Assembly (NCBI RefSeq): GCF_001296045.1
Contig: NZ_LJHS01000003.1
Coordinates: forward strand, 1-64,000
Length of the DNA: 64,000 nt
Source: Rhizobium sp. AAP43
GTDB lineage: Bacteria > Pseudomonadota > Alphaproteobacteria > Rhizobiales > Rhizobiaceae
Reading direction: 5' to 3'
Position numbers and translations under genes: made by a program. Under the pieces are notes generated by a model. The model was not told where the DNA came from. It searched no databases and was given only the letters and a program-made list of their open reading frames with translations. This document shows positions 8,601 to 18,637 of the stretch, in pieces. Numbering within the stretch: the first letter of the stretch is position 1; each line of letters starts with the position of its first letter.

Positions 8601-9615
8601 GGGTCTTGTTGCTCACGCCAGCCTGATCGAACGTTGCCATGCCCGAATGGCAGGCAGCCGCCGATTTCACGATACCGGCGGCAAGTGCCGCACCCGTGCC
8701 CTCCCCGAGCCGCATGCCAAGCGCCAGAAGCGGCGTCTTGCCGAGGCGCTCGATCGAGCGGAGATGACCAGGTTCACCGGAGACGTGACCAATCAGGCAG
8801 TGATCCAGCGCCGTCGGATTCGCAGCCTTCAGAATGGCAGCGGCGGCCGTCGCCACATAGCCGTCGATCAGTACGGGGATCCGCTCCATGCGGGCGGCGA
8901 GGATCGCACCGGCCATCGCCGCGATCTCGCGACCGCCCAAGCGGCGCAGGACTTCCAACGGATCGCCGAGATGCTCGCGGTGGAAGGCGACCGCCTGCTT
9001 AACCGCTGCGATCTTGCGCTGCAGGATCTCGCCTTCCGAACCGGTTCCGGGTCCGACCCAATCCTCGGCCTCGCCGCCATAAAGTGCGAGGTTGATCGCC
9101 GCCGCAATAGTCGTGTTGCCGATACCCATCTCACCAATGCAGAGCAGATCCGTACCACCCGCAATCGCTTCCATGCCAAAGGCCATGGTGGCGGCACAAT
9201 CACGCTCGGACAGGGCGGGCTCGCAGGTGATGTCACCTGTCGGATAATCAAGCGCGAGATCGAAGATCTTCAAACCCAGATCATGGGTCACGCAGATCTG
9301 ATTGATAGCAGCACCGCCGGCTGCAAAATTCTCGACCATTTGCTGGGTCACCGAAGGCGGGAAAGGCGTGATGCCATGGCGGGTCACGCCATGATTACCG
9401 GCAAAAATGGCGACAAGCGGCCGGTTGACCGCCGGTGCACGCCCGCTCCATGCGGCAAGCCACATGGCGATTTCCTCAAGCCGGCCGAGTGCACCCGGTG
9501 GCTTGGTCAGTTGACGATCCCTGTCCCGCGCAGCAGCCAGCGCGGCCGTATCGGGCCCCGGCAGATCTCTCAGCAGCGTACGGAAATCGTCGAAGGGGAG
9601 ACCGGTGACGCTCAT
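8593..9615 (-). CDS. cobT: Nicotinate-nucleotide:dimethylbenzimidazole phosphoribosyltransferase CobT
   Basis: The 340-residue protein makes alpha-ribazole phosphate from dimethylbenzimidazole and nicotinate mononucleotide for the lower ligand of cobalamin. Diagnostic segments are LTKPPGALGRLEEIA near the N-terminus, FAGNHGV, GMEAIAGGTDLLCIGEMGIGNTT in the middle and a C-terminal GMRLGEGTGAALA. The length fits the family (about 335-350). The start at 9615 is chosen because it begins the family sequence and has AAGGAT upstream. The frame runs open 132 bases further. It is divergent from cobS, which uses its dephosphorylated product, across a 123-bp gap too short for a classical cobalamin riboswitch. 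Confidence 0.93.
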   Translation of the reverse strand: MSVTGLPFDDFRTLLRDLPGPDTAALAAARDRDRQLTKPPGALGRLEEIAMWLAAWSGRAPAVNRPLVAIFAGNHGVTRHGITPFPPSVTQQMVENFAAGGAAINQICVTHDLGLKIFDLALDYPTGDITCEPALSERDCAATMAFGMEAIAGGTDLLCIGEMGIGNTTIAAAINLALYGGEAEDWVGPGTGSEGEILQRKIAAVKQAVAFHREHLGDPLEVLRRLGGREIAAMAGAILAARMERIPVLIDGYVATAAAAILKAANPTALDHCLIGHVSGEPGHLRSIERLGKTPLLALGMRLGEGTGAALAAGIVKSAAACHSGMATFDQAGVSNKTHG

Positions 9616-9738
9616 CGGCGGAGTATCCTTGTATTCTTCCAGCAAATCGGGCTTTGTGGCCTCTCTCTTAATCACCGAACCCGATGGGCTCAACTCAAAA
9701 AGCGGCGTCCAGGGACGACCGTTGAACGGAAGGCAGGA

Positions 9739-10524
9739 ATGTCGCATTGGCGTATCGTCGCAGAGGAAACAGCAAGAGCCCTCGCCTTCCTCAGTCGCCT
9801 CCCCGTTCCGGACCGTTTCTTCGTCGGATATGACGGTCGCCTGACCCGCACGGTCGCGGCATTTCCACTCGCCGGAATGCTGATTGCACTGCCGGCATCC
9901 GTCATCCTGGGCCTCCTTGGATCAACGGGTGACAAGGGCGTCCTTGCGGCACTGATGGCACTGCTGCTCATGGTGATGGCGACCGGTGCACTCCACGAAG
10001 ATGGACTTGCGGACTGCGCCGACGGCCTCGGCGGGGGACGAGACAAGGATACCGCGCTCGCGATCATGAAGGACAGCCGGATCGGTGCGTATGGCGCCGT
10101 AGCGCTGATCTTTTCCTTTGGGCTGCGGACGGCGGCGCTCGCAGCATTGCTCAACGAAACATCGCCACTAGCCACAGCAATCGCGCTGCTGTCAGCTGCA
10201 GCCTTCAGTCGCTCGGCGCTTGTCTGGCACTGGCGTACCCTACCCTCGGCGCGCATGTCGGGCGTAGCAGCTGCGGCGGGCGAACCTGACCCTTATGCCG
10301 CTCGGGTCGCTTACCTTGGCGGAACGCTTATACCGCTCTTGCTCGCAAGCCTTGTCCTTGCGGTTTTACCCGTTGCGACTGCCATGCTGGTTGCGGCATC
10401 AGGCGTTACAGCCTTCACTGCATTCGTCAGACGCAAGCTGGACGGCCATACCGGTGACACGCTGGGCGCAACGCAACAGGTCTGCGAAATCCTCTTTCTG
10501 ACCTCCCTTGCCTTCCTGGTTTAG
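9739..10524 (+). CDS. cobS: Adenosylcobinamide-GDP ribazoletransferase CobS
   Basis: A 261-residue, strongly hydrophobic inner-membrane enzyme that joins alpha-ribazole to adenosylcobinamide-GDP, the last step of cobalamin assembly. It has the FLSRLPVP opening, GALHEDGLADCADGLGGG with conserved His/Asp/Glu-Asp residues, KDSRIGAYGA and the GHTGDTLGA segment near the C-terminus. AAGGCAGGA precedes ATG 9739. The open frame continues far upstream antisense to cobT, but that part is a shadow. It works with the divergent cobT. Confidence 0.93.
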   Translation: MSHWRIVAEETARALAFLSRLPVPDRFFVGYDGRLTRTVAAFPLAGMLIALPASVILGLLGSTGDKGVLAALMALLLMVMATGALHEDGLADCADGLGGGRDKDTALAIMKDSRIGAYGAVALIFSFGLRTAALAALLNETSPLATAIALLSAAAFSRSALVWHWRTLPSARMSGVAAAAGEPDPYAARVAYLGGTLIPLLLASLVLAVLPVATAMLVAASGVTAFTAFVRRKLDGHTGDTLGATQQVCEILFLTSLAFLV

Positions 10525-10558
10525 CACGCCGATATAAAGCGCCAACGAAAGGCAAGCG

Positions 10559-10780
10559 ATGGAAACGCCCTGCATCCTGATCTGTTCGATCGACGACAAG
10601 ACCGGCTATTGCTTCGGTTGCGGCCGGACGCGTGAGGAAATTGGCTACTGGACGACCTATAGCGCCGAGGAGCGGCGCAGCATCATGGCGTCCCTTGCCG
10701 CCCGCCTGGAAACCGTCGAACGCCGCCCACGCCGCGAGACCCGCAGAAGTCAGATCGCCCGCGAGAGAGACGGAAGCTGA
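10559..10780 (+). CDS. DUF1289 small cysteine-rich protein
   Basis: The 73-residue product fits DUF1289: [27 protein letters not shown] carries four Cys in a small metal-binding-like pattern, followed by a basic helical tail rich in Arg. Members are common in proteobacteria and of unknown function. It overlaps the next gene by one base (TGATG), so the two are probably co-translated. Confidence 0.85.
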   Translation: METPCILICSIDDKTGYCFGCGRTREEIGYWTTYSAEERRSIMASLAARLETVERRPRRETRRSQIARERDGS

Positions 10781-11478
10781 TGCGCTACCTGCTCGCCTTT
10801 GCCATCCTCGGCGTCGGTCTGCTTGTTCTCGTTTTTAATCACGACGCGGTCCAGAGCTTCGGCATGGACAACGAGGATTTCGGTCAGATCATCTATACTT
10901 TGCCGATTATCCTGATGATTTCGACAGGTATCCTGCTTGGTCGCAACACCTTGGGGCAGTCCCTGCGTCACCTCCTGATCTGGGTGCTGATCGGCCTCAC
11001 GCTGATGACCGGCTATGTTTATCGTCAGGATGCCGAGCGGGTCGGCGAAAAACTGCTGGCGGGTCTTTTACCGGGCCGAGCTGTCTCCGTGCGCACGGCA
11101 GATGGCGGCCGGGAAGTCCTGTTGCAAAAGTCACTTGGCGGTCATTTCGAAACGACGATCAGCATTGGCGCAATCGACGTACCAGTGCTGATCGACACTG
11201 GCGCGAGTTCCGTCGCGCTGCGCTTCGAGGATGCCGTGCGCATGGGCATCGACCCGGATACGCTAATCTTCAGCCGCACAGTGCTGACGGCGAACGGCCG
11301 GGCCCAGGCCGCCCCCCATACGATCCCCGAAATCAGGCTCGGAGACATCGTCCGAACCAATGTCGACGCTGTCGTGCTTGAGGAAGGACTGCTCGATAGC
11401 AGCCTCCTTGGCATGAGTTTCTTGGCCACCCTGCACTCACTGCAGATGCAGGGGGACGAACTCAGATTGCGCGACTGA
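10780..11478 (+). CDS. Membrane-anchored retropepsin-like aspartic protease (TIGR02281 type)
   Basis: The 232-residue protein has three N-terminal membrane helices (about 2-18, 38-55 and 64-82) and a periplasmic retropepsin-like domain. The single catalytic motif is VLIDTGASSVAL at about 128-139. One motif per chain means the active form would be a dimer, as in viral retropepsins. The family is widespread in alphaproteobacteria, with poorly known substrates. The gene begins within the stop of the DUF1289 gene and converges with the ABC exporter genes nine bases beyond its end. Confidence 0.87.
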   Translation: MRYLLAFAILGVGLLVLVFNHDAVQSFGMDNEDFGQIIYTLPIILMISTGILLGRNTLGQSLRHLLIWVLIGLTLMTGYVYRQDAERVGEKLLAGLLPGRAVSVRTADGGREVLLQKSLGGHFETTISIGAIDVPVLIDTGASSVALRFEDAVRMGIDPDTLIFSRTVLTANGRAQAAPHTIPEIRLGDIVRTNVDAVVLEEGLLDSSLLGMSFLATLHSLQMQGDELRLRD

Positions 11479-11487
11479 GTCGAATGA

Positions 11488-12245
11488 TCAGGGCCGGAGC
11501 TTGTAGCCGGTCTTGAAGATCCAGTGCAGGAAGCCGAGCAGAGCCGCCAGGAAGACCCCGATCATCACCAGGCTGACCACTGGATCGATGTCCGACGTGC
11601 CAAAGAAGCTCCAGCGAAAACCACTCACCAGGTAGAGAACCGGATTGAAGTGGCTGACCGTCTGCCAGAACGGCGGCAGCATGTCGATCGAATAGAAGGT
11701 TCCACCGAGAAAGGTAAGCGGCGGCACGACGAGGGAAGGCACAAGCGCCAACTGCTCGAAATTCTTCGCCAGAATACCGATGATGAAGCCGGCGAGACTG
11801 AAGGTGATCGCCGTCAGGATCATGAAGAACAACATCAGAGCCGGATGCTGGATCTGCAAATCAACAAACACAGCCGCTGTTGCCAGAATGATCAGGCCGA
11901 CCAGCATGCCTTTGGTCGCCGCCGCGCCAACATAGCCGATCAGGATCTCGAACATAGCCACCGGCGCCGAGAGGATTTCATAGATCGTTCCGGTGAATTT
12001 CGGGAAATAAATGCCGGACGATCCGTTCGAAACGCATTGCGTCACCAGCGCCAGCATGATCAGGCCAGGCGTGATAAATCCGCCATAGGAGACCCCGTCA
12101 ATTTCCTGCATCCGGGAGCCAACGGCTGCGCCAAACACGACGAAATAGAGCGCAGTGGACAAGACAGGCGAGACAATGCTCTGCAAGAGCGTGCGACGGG
12201 TGCGGGCCATCTCATAGACATAGATCGACTTGATCGCTTCGATGT

Positions 12246-12249
<4 letters not shown>
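11488..12249 (-). CDS. ABC-2 type transporter permease
   Basis: A 253-residue ABC-2 family membrane subunit (Nod-factor/drug export type, NodJ-like architecture) with about six helices. It has a family-typical middle stretch [18 protein letters not shown] and [21 protein letters not shown] before the last helices. It overlaps its ATPase gene by ATGA at 12246-12249. Together they form a two-gene exporter for an unknown lipid, polysaccharide or drug substrate. Confidence 0.88.
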
Positions 12250-13172
<923 letters not shown>

Positions 13173-13371
13173 GAAGTGCTCGGAAATGGACAGTGCCGGA
13201 GGCGGCGTGCGCTTCAATATAAGAACACTTCATCACGAGACCAGACCCAGCCGACCATCTTCTGCCGCATGAGGACCAGACTGAGATCAACAACCAACCG
13301 ACGCAGTGGCAGGCGTGAAGGCAGACGGGCAAGGTGCCGCGCAGTTTTGCGGGGATCATTGAGGGCTGGCG

Positions 13372-13398
13372 TGAGGGGGTGACAAGACACACCCCTCA
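13372..13398 (-). terminator. Hairpin after the double-receiver gene
   Basis: A 7-bp stem (TGAGGGG, 13372-13378; CCCCTCA, 13392-13398) with a 13-nt loop lies about 28 bases beyond the stop of the leftward response-regulator gene. No T-run follows on the minus strand, so termination is only suggested. Confidence 0.3.
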
Positions 13399-13425
13399 GC
13401 AGTCAAAGCCAATCAGCAGCGGTAA

Positions 13426-14253
13426 TCAACCAGCTTTGCGGGCCTGTGCGGCCTTGATCTGCACCAGCGTGTCCAGATTCTGGTTCACGCGGCAATAGAA
13501 CTCTTCGTCGATGAAAGGCCGGAGCATGAAGTCATTACCACCAACCTTGAGGAAGCGCGCCGACAGCAGTCGGTTATTCGATGAGGAAACGCCGATGATG
13601 CGCAACTCGTGTGAACCGCGAACGGCGCGGATACGGCGGGTCAGTTCGAAGCCGTCGATATCGGGCATATTATAATCGGTAACGACAAGTCCGACATCCG
13701 GATTGGCCTTGAGAAGCTCAATGGCCTTGGCGCCGTTTTCCGCAAGGCTAACACGGAAATTGTAACGACGCAGGCGGCTGGATAGAAGCGCTCGCGCCGT
13801 CGGGCTGTCATCAACGATCAGCACGTGATGGCGATGATTGGTCAGGAAGCGGTAGACGGACTCAGCCAGCATTTCGACGGCGAAGACATTGTCCTTGAGA
13901 ATGTAGTCGACGATGTCCTTCGCCAACAGCTTCTCGCGCATTTCGTCGACGAATGTTCCGGTAAAGACCACGGTCGGAATATTGCAGTCGATCAGATACT
14001 CAAGCGCCTCGCCATTTTCTGCACCGGGCAGATTGATGTTCGAGATTGCCAGATCGACCTTGGCGTCTGAAAGCTCATTGGCCATCTGAAGATCTTCGAA
14101 GGTGCGGCAGATTTCGACATCGACCCCCATCAGTTCCTTCAGGCGCTGCCTGATCATCTGCGTGAAGACGTTTGAGTCTTCACCGAGAATAATCCGGACA
14201 TCAGGAAAAGTTTCTCCGGAATACTCCATCCCCGAGACGCCAAGAACTGCCAT
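13426..14253 (-). CDS. Response regulator with two receiver domains
   Basis: The 275-residue protein consists of two CheY-like receiver domains (about 15-135 and 142-265) and no output domain. In the first domain the residue aligned with the phospho-acceptor Asp is Asn (DLAISNINLP), so it is probably not phosphorylated. The second keeps the acidic pocket (LIVDDSP) and acceptor Asp (VVTDYNMP), but has Arg where the conserved Lys is expected (LRPF). AGAAGG precedes ATG 14253. It may act as a phosphate sink or as a protein-protein adaptor. No kinase gene is adjacent. Confidence 0.85.
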   Translation of the reverse strand: MAVLGVSGMEYSGETFPDVRIILGEDSNVFTQMIRQRLKELMGVDVEICRTFEDLQMANELSDAKVDLAISNINLPGAENGEALEYLIDCNIPTVVFTGTFVDEMREKLLAKDIVDYILKDNVFAVEMLAESVYRFLTNHRHHVLIVDDSPTARALLSSRLRRYNFRVSLAENGAKAIELLKANPDVGLVVTDYNMPDIDGFELTRRIRAVRGSHELRIIGVSSSNNRLLSARFLKVGGNDFMLRPFIDEEFYCRVNQNLDTLVQIKAAQARKAG

Positions 14254-14404
14254 GACACGCCTTCTTTTGTAATTGTTTCTTCGTGAAACAGGTAACATCG
14301 ATGCTTTGCGGAACCGTTAACCCCGGAAAGCACGATCTTGCGTGATTTAGGACAAATGAATAAATAACGATCTTCGCCAAGAACTTTTTCAGTTCAAGCG
14401 ATTT

Positions 14405-14662
14405 TCACTTGATGACGGCGCCACCGTCTCCCAGTTCGATTGTCTCATCACCAGCGAGACCGATCCGGTCTCCATTCGGGAGTGTTACGAAGCAGCCGGC
14501 AGGACAGATTGTCTCGGATGCGCCGGCGTCAAGTGCCAGTTCGACCTTGCTACCATCTTCAACGACGACGATGACCACAGCGGACGCCCCGCCATTGTTG
14601 ATGGTCGCAGCATTCGCCCCGAACGCCAGAAGAATTCCGCCAAAGGCGAGAAGCCTTCCCAT
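14405..14662 (-). CDS. Small exported protein of unknown function
   Basis: An 85-residue product with a signal peptide (MGRLLAFGGILLAFGANA, cleavage after Ala18). The mature part is about 67 residues, beta-rich, with one Cys pair (ETICPAGCFVTLPNGDRIGL) and an acidic tail. I do not recognise a family. The start at 14662 fits the signal peptide; the frame is open further upstream. It lies between the response regulator and the MscS gene, both on the same strand. Confidence 0.6.
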   Translation of the reverse strand: MGRLLAFGGILLAFGANAATINNGGASAVVIVVVEDGSKVELALDAGASETICPAGCFVTLPNGDRIGLAGDETIELGDGGAVIK

Positions 14663-14787
14663 GACATGCCATTTGTCCACACCAAGATGAAGCAAGAGCG
14701 TCACTCCCCGAACGCACACCGGAACGATCCCGAAGCGCATGCCACTCTCTTGCCATTATCCGGCTGAATGCGGCCTGAATGGAGCGT

Positions 14788-17415
14788 TCATGGCAGGATC
14801 TTGTCATCATCCGGTTCGTCTTGCAAATCGACGTCAGGTGATTTTTGCGGAGCGAACGGTTTTCGCCCTCTGCGGGTGATCGACATGGCATCACGCATGC
14901 TGATCGTAACATCCTGGTGCGGATAGGGCATGACGATACCCCTCGCCCGAAAGCGCTTGAGGATCTCGACGCGGACATTGTTGCGGATATCAAGCCCTTT
15001 GCCCATGTCGGCGAGATGGAAGCGCAACTCGAAATCCAGGGACGACGCGCCAAACCGCAGAAATTCAACATGCGGCTCGGGATTTCGCAGGATGTCGGGA
15101 TTGTCCGCCACCACCTCCAGCAAAACCTGGATGATCTCCTCGGGATCGGAATCAAAGGCAACGCTTACCGGCACCTCGGACCGTTGCACCCTGTTGCGAT
15201 GCGTCCAGTTCCCGACGGGTGCATTGATCAGTTCGGAATTCGGCACGATGATTGTCTGTCGTCGGAATGTCTCGATTTCCGTCGCGCGGACCGAAATGCG
15301 CTGGACAATGCCTTCGTTGACACCGGTGATCACATGATCTCCGACCTTGAAGGGCCGCTCGACCAGAAGGATCAGCCCCGACACGAAGTTCGAGACAATA
15401 TTCTGCAGGCCGAAACCGATGCCGAGCGACAGGGCACCCGCCACCAGTGCAAGGCTCGATAGATCGATACCGGCGGCCGATATCCCCACAATGCCGGCAA
15501 GACCCGTACCGAGGTAACCAATGCCGGTGCGCACTGAGTTTCGAACGCCGCCATCCACCTGGGACCGAGCCATGACGTTTCCGTCCAGCCACTTCTGGAA
15601 CCAGCGGGTCAGCACCAGCCCTATGGCGAAGAGCAGGATGCCGCCCAGAATGCCGAAGATGGAAATCCGTATCGTGCCGACATTGATCTCGGTGAACAGG
15701 CGATAGACCCAAAGCCGGATGTCGCCCGGCTGGAAGCCCCAGGACATCAGAATAAGCGGCACACCTGTCGCAAGAGCGAAAGCATAGATGAAAAGACCAG
15801 CAACGATCCCGCTCTGATCAAGCCCGACACTGCTCAGCCTGAACTGCCGTCCGATGAACCGGCCGACCCGGGTTTCGCCGAACTGGTTCGGTGCAGAAAT
15901 CGCCTTGCCGGAAAGAATGCCAATATAGATTGTCGCGACCACCGCACCGGTCACGACAATTTGCGTCGCAAGGAACCGGGCCAGCCCCACATAGCCGATC
16001 GATGCGGCGAGGATCAGCACCACCCCGACGCCCCTGAGGGTATAGGATACCGTCCTTGGCCAGTCCCGCCCGGGCGCGGCCGGGTTCTCACTCTCTGCAA
16101 GCACCGGCTTCAGCAGGGACACCAGCACGAGCAAGAGACCAACGATGACCGACGAGACGAGGCTCTTCACCACCGTCAAAACCACAGGCGAACTGTAGGT
16201 CTCGCTGATCACAGCGAGCACGAAGTCCACGCCGTTGACCAGGACCATCAGGAATATCGCGATGCTCAGGTCGCGCGCGCCGCGATTGGAAACATGCACC
16301 AGCCGCCAGTTCGGCGCAGCTGGCGCCAGAACCGCCCGGGAAACGGCGGTGACGAAGAAGACGAGACCGATCAGAGCAAAGACGGACGCTGCGATCGGGG
16401 CAATATCGCCCCGCAACACATTGAAGGTTTGGAGCAGGAAATAGGTCGAGACGAGGAAAAAAGTCAGGGCGAGCGACGGAAGGATGGTCGACCAGAACGC
16501 GACGGACAGGCGGCTGATATAGGAGGGATCATCATTGGTTGGATCGCGGCGATGAAGCCTGCCAAACAGGCGATATTCTGCAAACACGATGGCCGATGCG
16601 AGCGCAAGCGACAGAACCACTGCAATGGCAAGCGGGGCGGCCTTGAAGCGGACAACGAACTGCAGCCAGCTGAGGATGCTCTTGCGCACCCGCTCGGCGT
16701 CACTTCTGAACGAATCCCATGCATCACGCAGGATTGTCCCGTCGATCTCCGTATGGGCAAACAACTGATTGGTGAACAGACTGCGGCGAATATTCGATAT
16801 GCGATCCGAGAGCGTCTTTGCCTCAATTGAAAGGTCTTCCGCCTGCCCCGTCATCGCATTGATTTCGGACCGCGACGCGTTCAGCCGATTGCGCTCCTGA
16901 GTGACCGCCGCATTCTCCGCCGGCTGTCCCTCTGCTGGAGGCTCGCCAAGCTCGGTCAGACGTGTCTGAATATCGTTCAAACGAGGGCGCAGATCGACGG
17001 ATATCGATAGCACCTCACGCACCAGAGCGTCTGTCTGGATCTTGATATCAGCGAGGATCCGGTCATCGGCCTCGTTCTTTTCAACCTGTTCGCGCAGGCC
17101 AGCGAGACGGGTGCGCACCTGCTCAATGCGTTGCGACGCAATCACCAGCGGATCATCAGGCGAGAGCGGTTCGGCCGCAGGCTCCGGAACCTGAGCCGTC
17201 GGCGCAGCCTGGACTGCTGGAGCCGTCTGGACAGGCGTGTTTGCCGCAGGCGGCACCGAAGGCGCGGTCGCACCCGCAGGAGATTCGCCCGCCGAAACAG
17301 GTGTTTCGCCGGGTTTATCCTGGGCTGGAACCGATGTTGCCCCCAGCGTGAAGAACAAAACGAAGAGGACCCGGACGAGCCGGGTGCCACGAATATGTGT
17401 CAGGATATGGATCAA
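14788..17415 (-). CDS. Large mechanosensitive channel (MscS family, DUF3772 domain)
   Basis: The 875-residue protein has a signal peptide (about 1-31), a low-complexity Pro/Ala/Glu linker, and a periplasmic DUF3772-type coiled domain (about 90-220). Some ten membrane helices (about 255-620) follow, then the MscS core: glycine/alanine-rich pore helix ALVAGALSLGIGFGLQNIVSNFVSGLILLVERPFKVGD and a cytoplasmic beta domain with IEVPVSVAFDSD-like strands. It would open under membrane tension to release solutes on hypo-osmotic shock. The start is an unusual TTG at 17415, because no in-frame ATG or GTG precedes the signal peptide and a TAA lies 45 bases upstream. Confidence 0.87.
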   Translation of the reverse strand: MIHILTHIRGTRLVRVLFVLFFTLGATSVPAQDKPGETPVSAGESPAGATAPSVPPAANTPVQTAPAVQAAPTAQVPEPAAEPLSPDDPLVIASQRIEQVRTRLAGLREQVEKNEADDRILADIKIQTDALVREVLSISVDLRPRLNDIQTRLTELGEPPAEGQPAENAAVTQERNRLNASRSEINAMTGQAEDLSIEAKTLSDRISNIRRSLFTNQLFAHTEIDGTILRDAWDSFRSDAERVRKSILSWLQFVVRFKAAPLAIAVVLSLALASAIVFAEYRLFGRLHRRDPTNDDPSYISRLSVAFWSTILPSLALTFFLVSTYFLLQTFNVLRGDIAPIAASVFALIGLVFFVTAVSRAVLAPAAPNWRLVHVSNRGARDLSIAIFLMVLVNGVDFVLAVISETYSSPVVLTVVKSLVSSVIVGLLLVLVSLLKPVLAESENPAAPGRDWPRTVSYTLRGVGVVLILAASIGYVGLARFLATQIVVTGAVVATIYIGILSGKAISAPNQFGETRVGRFIGRQFRLSSVGLDQSGIVAGLFIYAFALATGVPLILMSWGFQPGDIRLWVYRLFTEINVGTIRISIFGILGGILLFAIGLVLTRWFQKWLDGNVMARSQVDGGVRNSVRTGIGYLGTGLAGIVGISAAGIDLSSLALVAGALSLGIGFGLQNIVSNFVSGLILLVERPFKVGDHVITGVNEGIVQRISVRATEIETFRRQTIIVPNSELINAPVGNWTHRNRVQRSEVPVSVAFDSDPEEIIQVLLEVVADNPDILRNPEPHVEFLRFGASSLDFELRFHLADMGKGLDIRNNVRVEILKRFRARGIVMPYPHQDVTISMRDAMSITRRGRKPFAPQKSPDVDLQDEPDDDKILP

Positions 17416-17540
17416 GGATCTGGCCAGTCGGACAATGTCTTTGAGCGACAGTAGAGCCAGTTAAAGGCAAAAGAAAGAACGACTTGCCACAAGGCAGTGG
17501 AGAGGCAACAAACGCGGCAACCGCTCCAATGCCCGGTCGA

Positions 17541-18059
17541 TCATGCAAATTGGGCGCGAAGTGCCTCGAAACGCTCGACCTGAGGCTCAATCAGTGCCCG
17601 GGCCTCATCGCGGCGGACGAATACCTTGAACATCGCCCTGCCCTCGCCGTTCATGAACCAGACCGAACAGGACCTGCGACCGTGAAAACCGCGATCGACG
17701 AAGACGATGGACACGCAACGATCCGTGCGGATATGGCCGCCGATCGGGCTGTCGCCATGGATGTTGAACCAGCCATGGCCTTCACTGCCATCCGGTAGAC
17801 GCCCCTCGACCTCAAGCACGATATCCTCGGTATGAACGATCATGAGGATGTCGCCCCAGGTCGACAGATCGGACCAAATCTGCGCCCACTTGTCGGCAGG
17901 AACCGTAATCGCGGCCCCTTCCGGCAAAATGGCCAGAATATCCGCAGGACTGACGCCCGCCTTGGCAGCAATCTGCTCAACCACGCCATCCGGCTTTTCG
18001 GCAAGCGCTGCGCGTGCGCGCTCGTCGATCGTGCCATTCACTTCAGTAGCGCTCTCCAT
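17541..18059 (-). CDS. hutX: Haem utilisation cytosolic carrier HutX
   Basis: The 172-residue protein matches HutX/HuvX: a short N-terminal helical part (AAKAGVSPADILAILPEGAAI), the GDILMIVHTEDIVLEVEGRLPDGSEGHGWFNIHGDSPIGGHI core and SIVFVDRGFHGRRSCSVWF. HutX binds haem in the cytoplasm and passes it to a haem-degrading enzyme. It is followed upstream, on the same strand and 8 bases away, by a monooxygenase-fold gene that could be that enzyme. hmuTUV lies divergently. No hmuS is present in this locus. Confidence 0.88.
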   Translation of the reverse strand: MESATEVNGTIDERARAALAEKPDGVVEQIAAKAGVSPADILAILPEGAAITVPADKWAQIWSDLSTWGDILMIVHTEDIVLEVEGRLPDGSEGHGWFNIHGDSPIGGHIRTDRCVSIVFVDRGFHGRRSCSVWFMNGEGRAMFKVFVRRDEARALIEPQVERFEALRAQFA

Positions 18060-18066
18060 GATCGCC

Positions 18067-18411
18067 TCAGGCCGCTTCCGTCGTCAGACGGTTCCCGCCG
18101 CGATCTTCGTGAATGATCACGTCAAAGCCTTCGAAATGCGGGCCAGACAAGTACTGCACCTTGCTTTCGCCCGCGCGGGCATGAGCGGCACGGAACTGCT
18201 CCGATTTCGTCCAGGCGAGAAAATCCTCGTGGCTCTCCCAGACCGTATGGGAGGCATAAAGCGTGTGATCTTCTGCCACCGGGCCCTTCAGCATGTGGAA
18301 CTCGATATAGCCCGGCATTTCGGCGAGACGCCCCTGGCGCGCCTTCCACTGGTTCTCGAATGCTTCTTCGAAACCCGGCACCACCCGGAAGCGGTTCATG
18401 GCGATGTACAT
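18067..18411 (-). CDS. ABM-fold monooxygenase, putative haem-degrading enzyme
   Basis: The 114-residue product has the antibiotic-biosynthesis-monooxygenase (ABM) fold pattern seen in IsdG/HmuQ-type enzymes: MYIAMNRFRVVPGFEEAFENQW, then ASHTVWESHEDFLAWTKSEQFRAAHA with a candidate haem-ligand His, and GPHFEGFDVI. AAAGGG precedes ATG 18411. The frame is open 72 bases upstream. Its position 8 bases ahead of hutX and divergent from hmuTUV makes release of iron from imported haem the likely role. HmuQ identity is an inference. Confidence 0.82.
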   Translation of the reverse strand: MYIAMNRFRVVPGFEEAFENQWKARQGRLAEMPGYIEFHMLKGPVAEDHTLYASHTVWESHEDFLAWTKSEQFRAAHARAGESKVQYLSGPHFEGFDVIIHEDRGGNRLTTEAA

Positions 18412-18519
18412 AGATGATGACCCTTTCAAAAGCTGTTGAGACTGAAGCGGGATCGAAGCGCCATAACGCCCGGATACGGGCACACTGAGGCGCCTGACCT
18501 CGACCTGTTGCCTTGGTAT

Positions 18520-18547
18520 TTAAACTTGTGTATCAAAGTCAAGTTAA
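18520..18547. promoter_or_regulatory. Inverted repeat in the haem-locus divergent promoter
   Basis: TTAAACTTG (18520-18528) and CAAGTTAA (18540-18547) form an almost perfect dyad in the 226-bp gap between the monooxygenase/hutX pair and hmuT. A minus-strand TTGACT (18542-18537), a good -35 for the monooxygenase, overlaps the right arm. It is a candidate iron- or haem-responsive operator. It does not spell the classical Irr or RirA boxes exactly, so the regulator is unknown. Confidence 0.5.
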
Positions 18548-18637
18548 TTGTCCGCCGCGTTTTGTCGGCCATCGGCGACCGCTCGAAGCATCGTCGATCG
18601 ACCGCGAAAGACGCCCGATTACAGGTACCGATCCATT

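Noticed and set aside
8599..9738. Long open frame fused upstream of cobS
   Set aside because: It lies antisense to cobT, has no family features, and cobS has its own ribosome site and start at 9739.
9616..9738. Cobalamin riboswitch between cobT and cobS
   Set aside because: The 123-bp gap is too short and I see no B12-box-like sequence.
15961..16830. 289-codon rightward frame opposite the MscS channel gene
   Set aside because: Antisense shadow with Gln/His/Arg-rich low-complexity translation.
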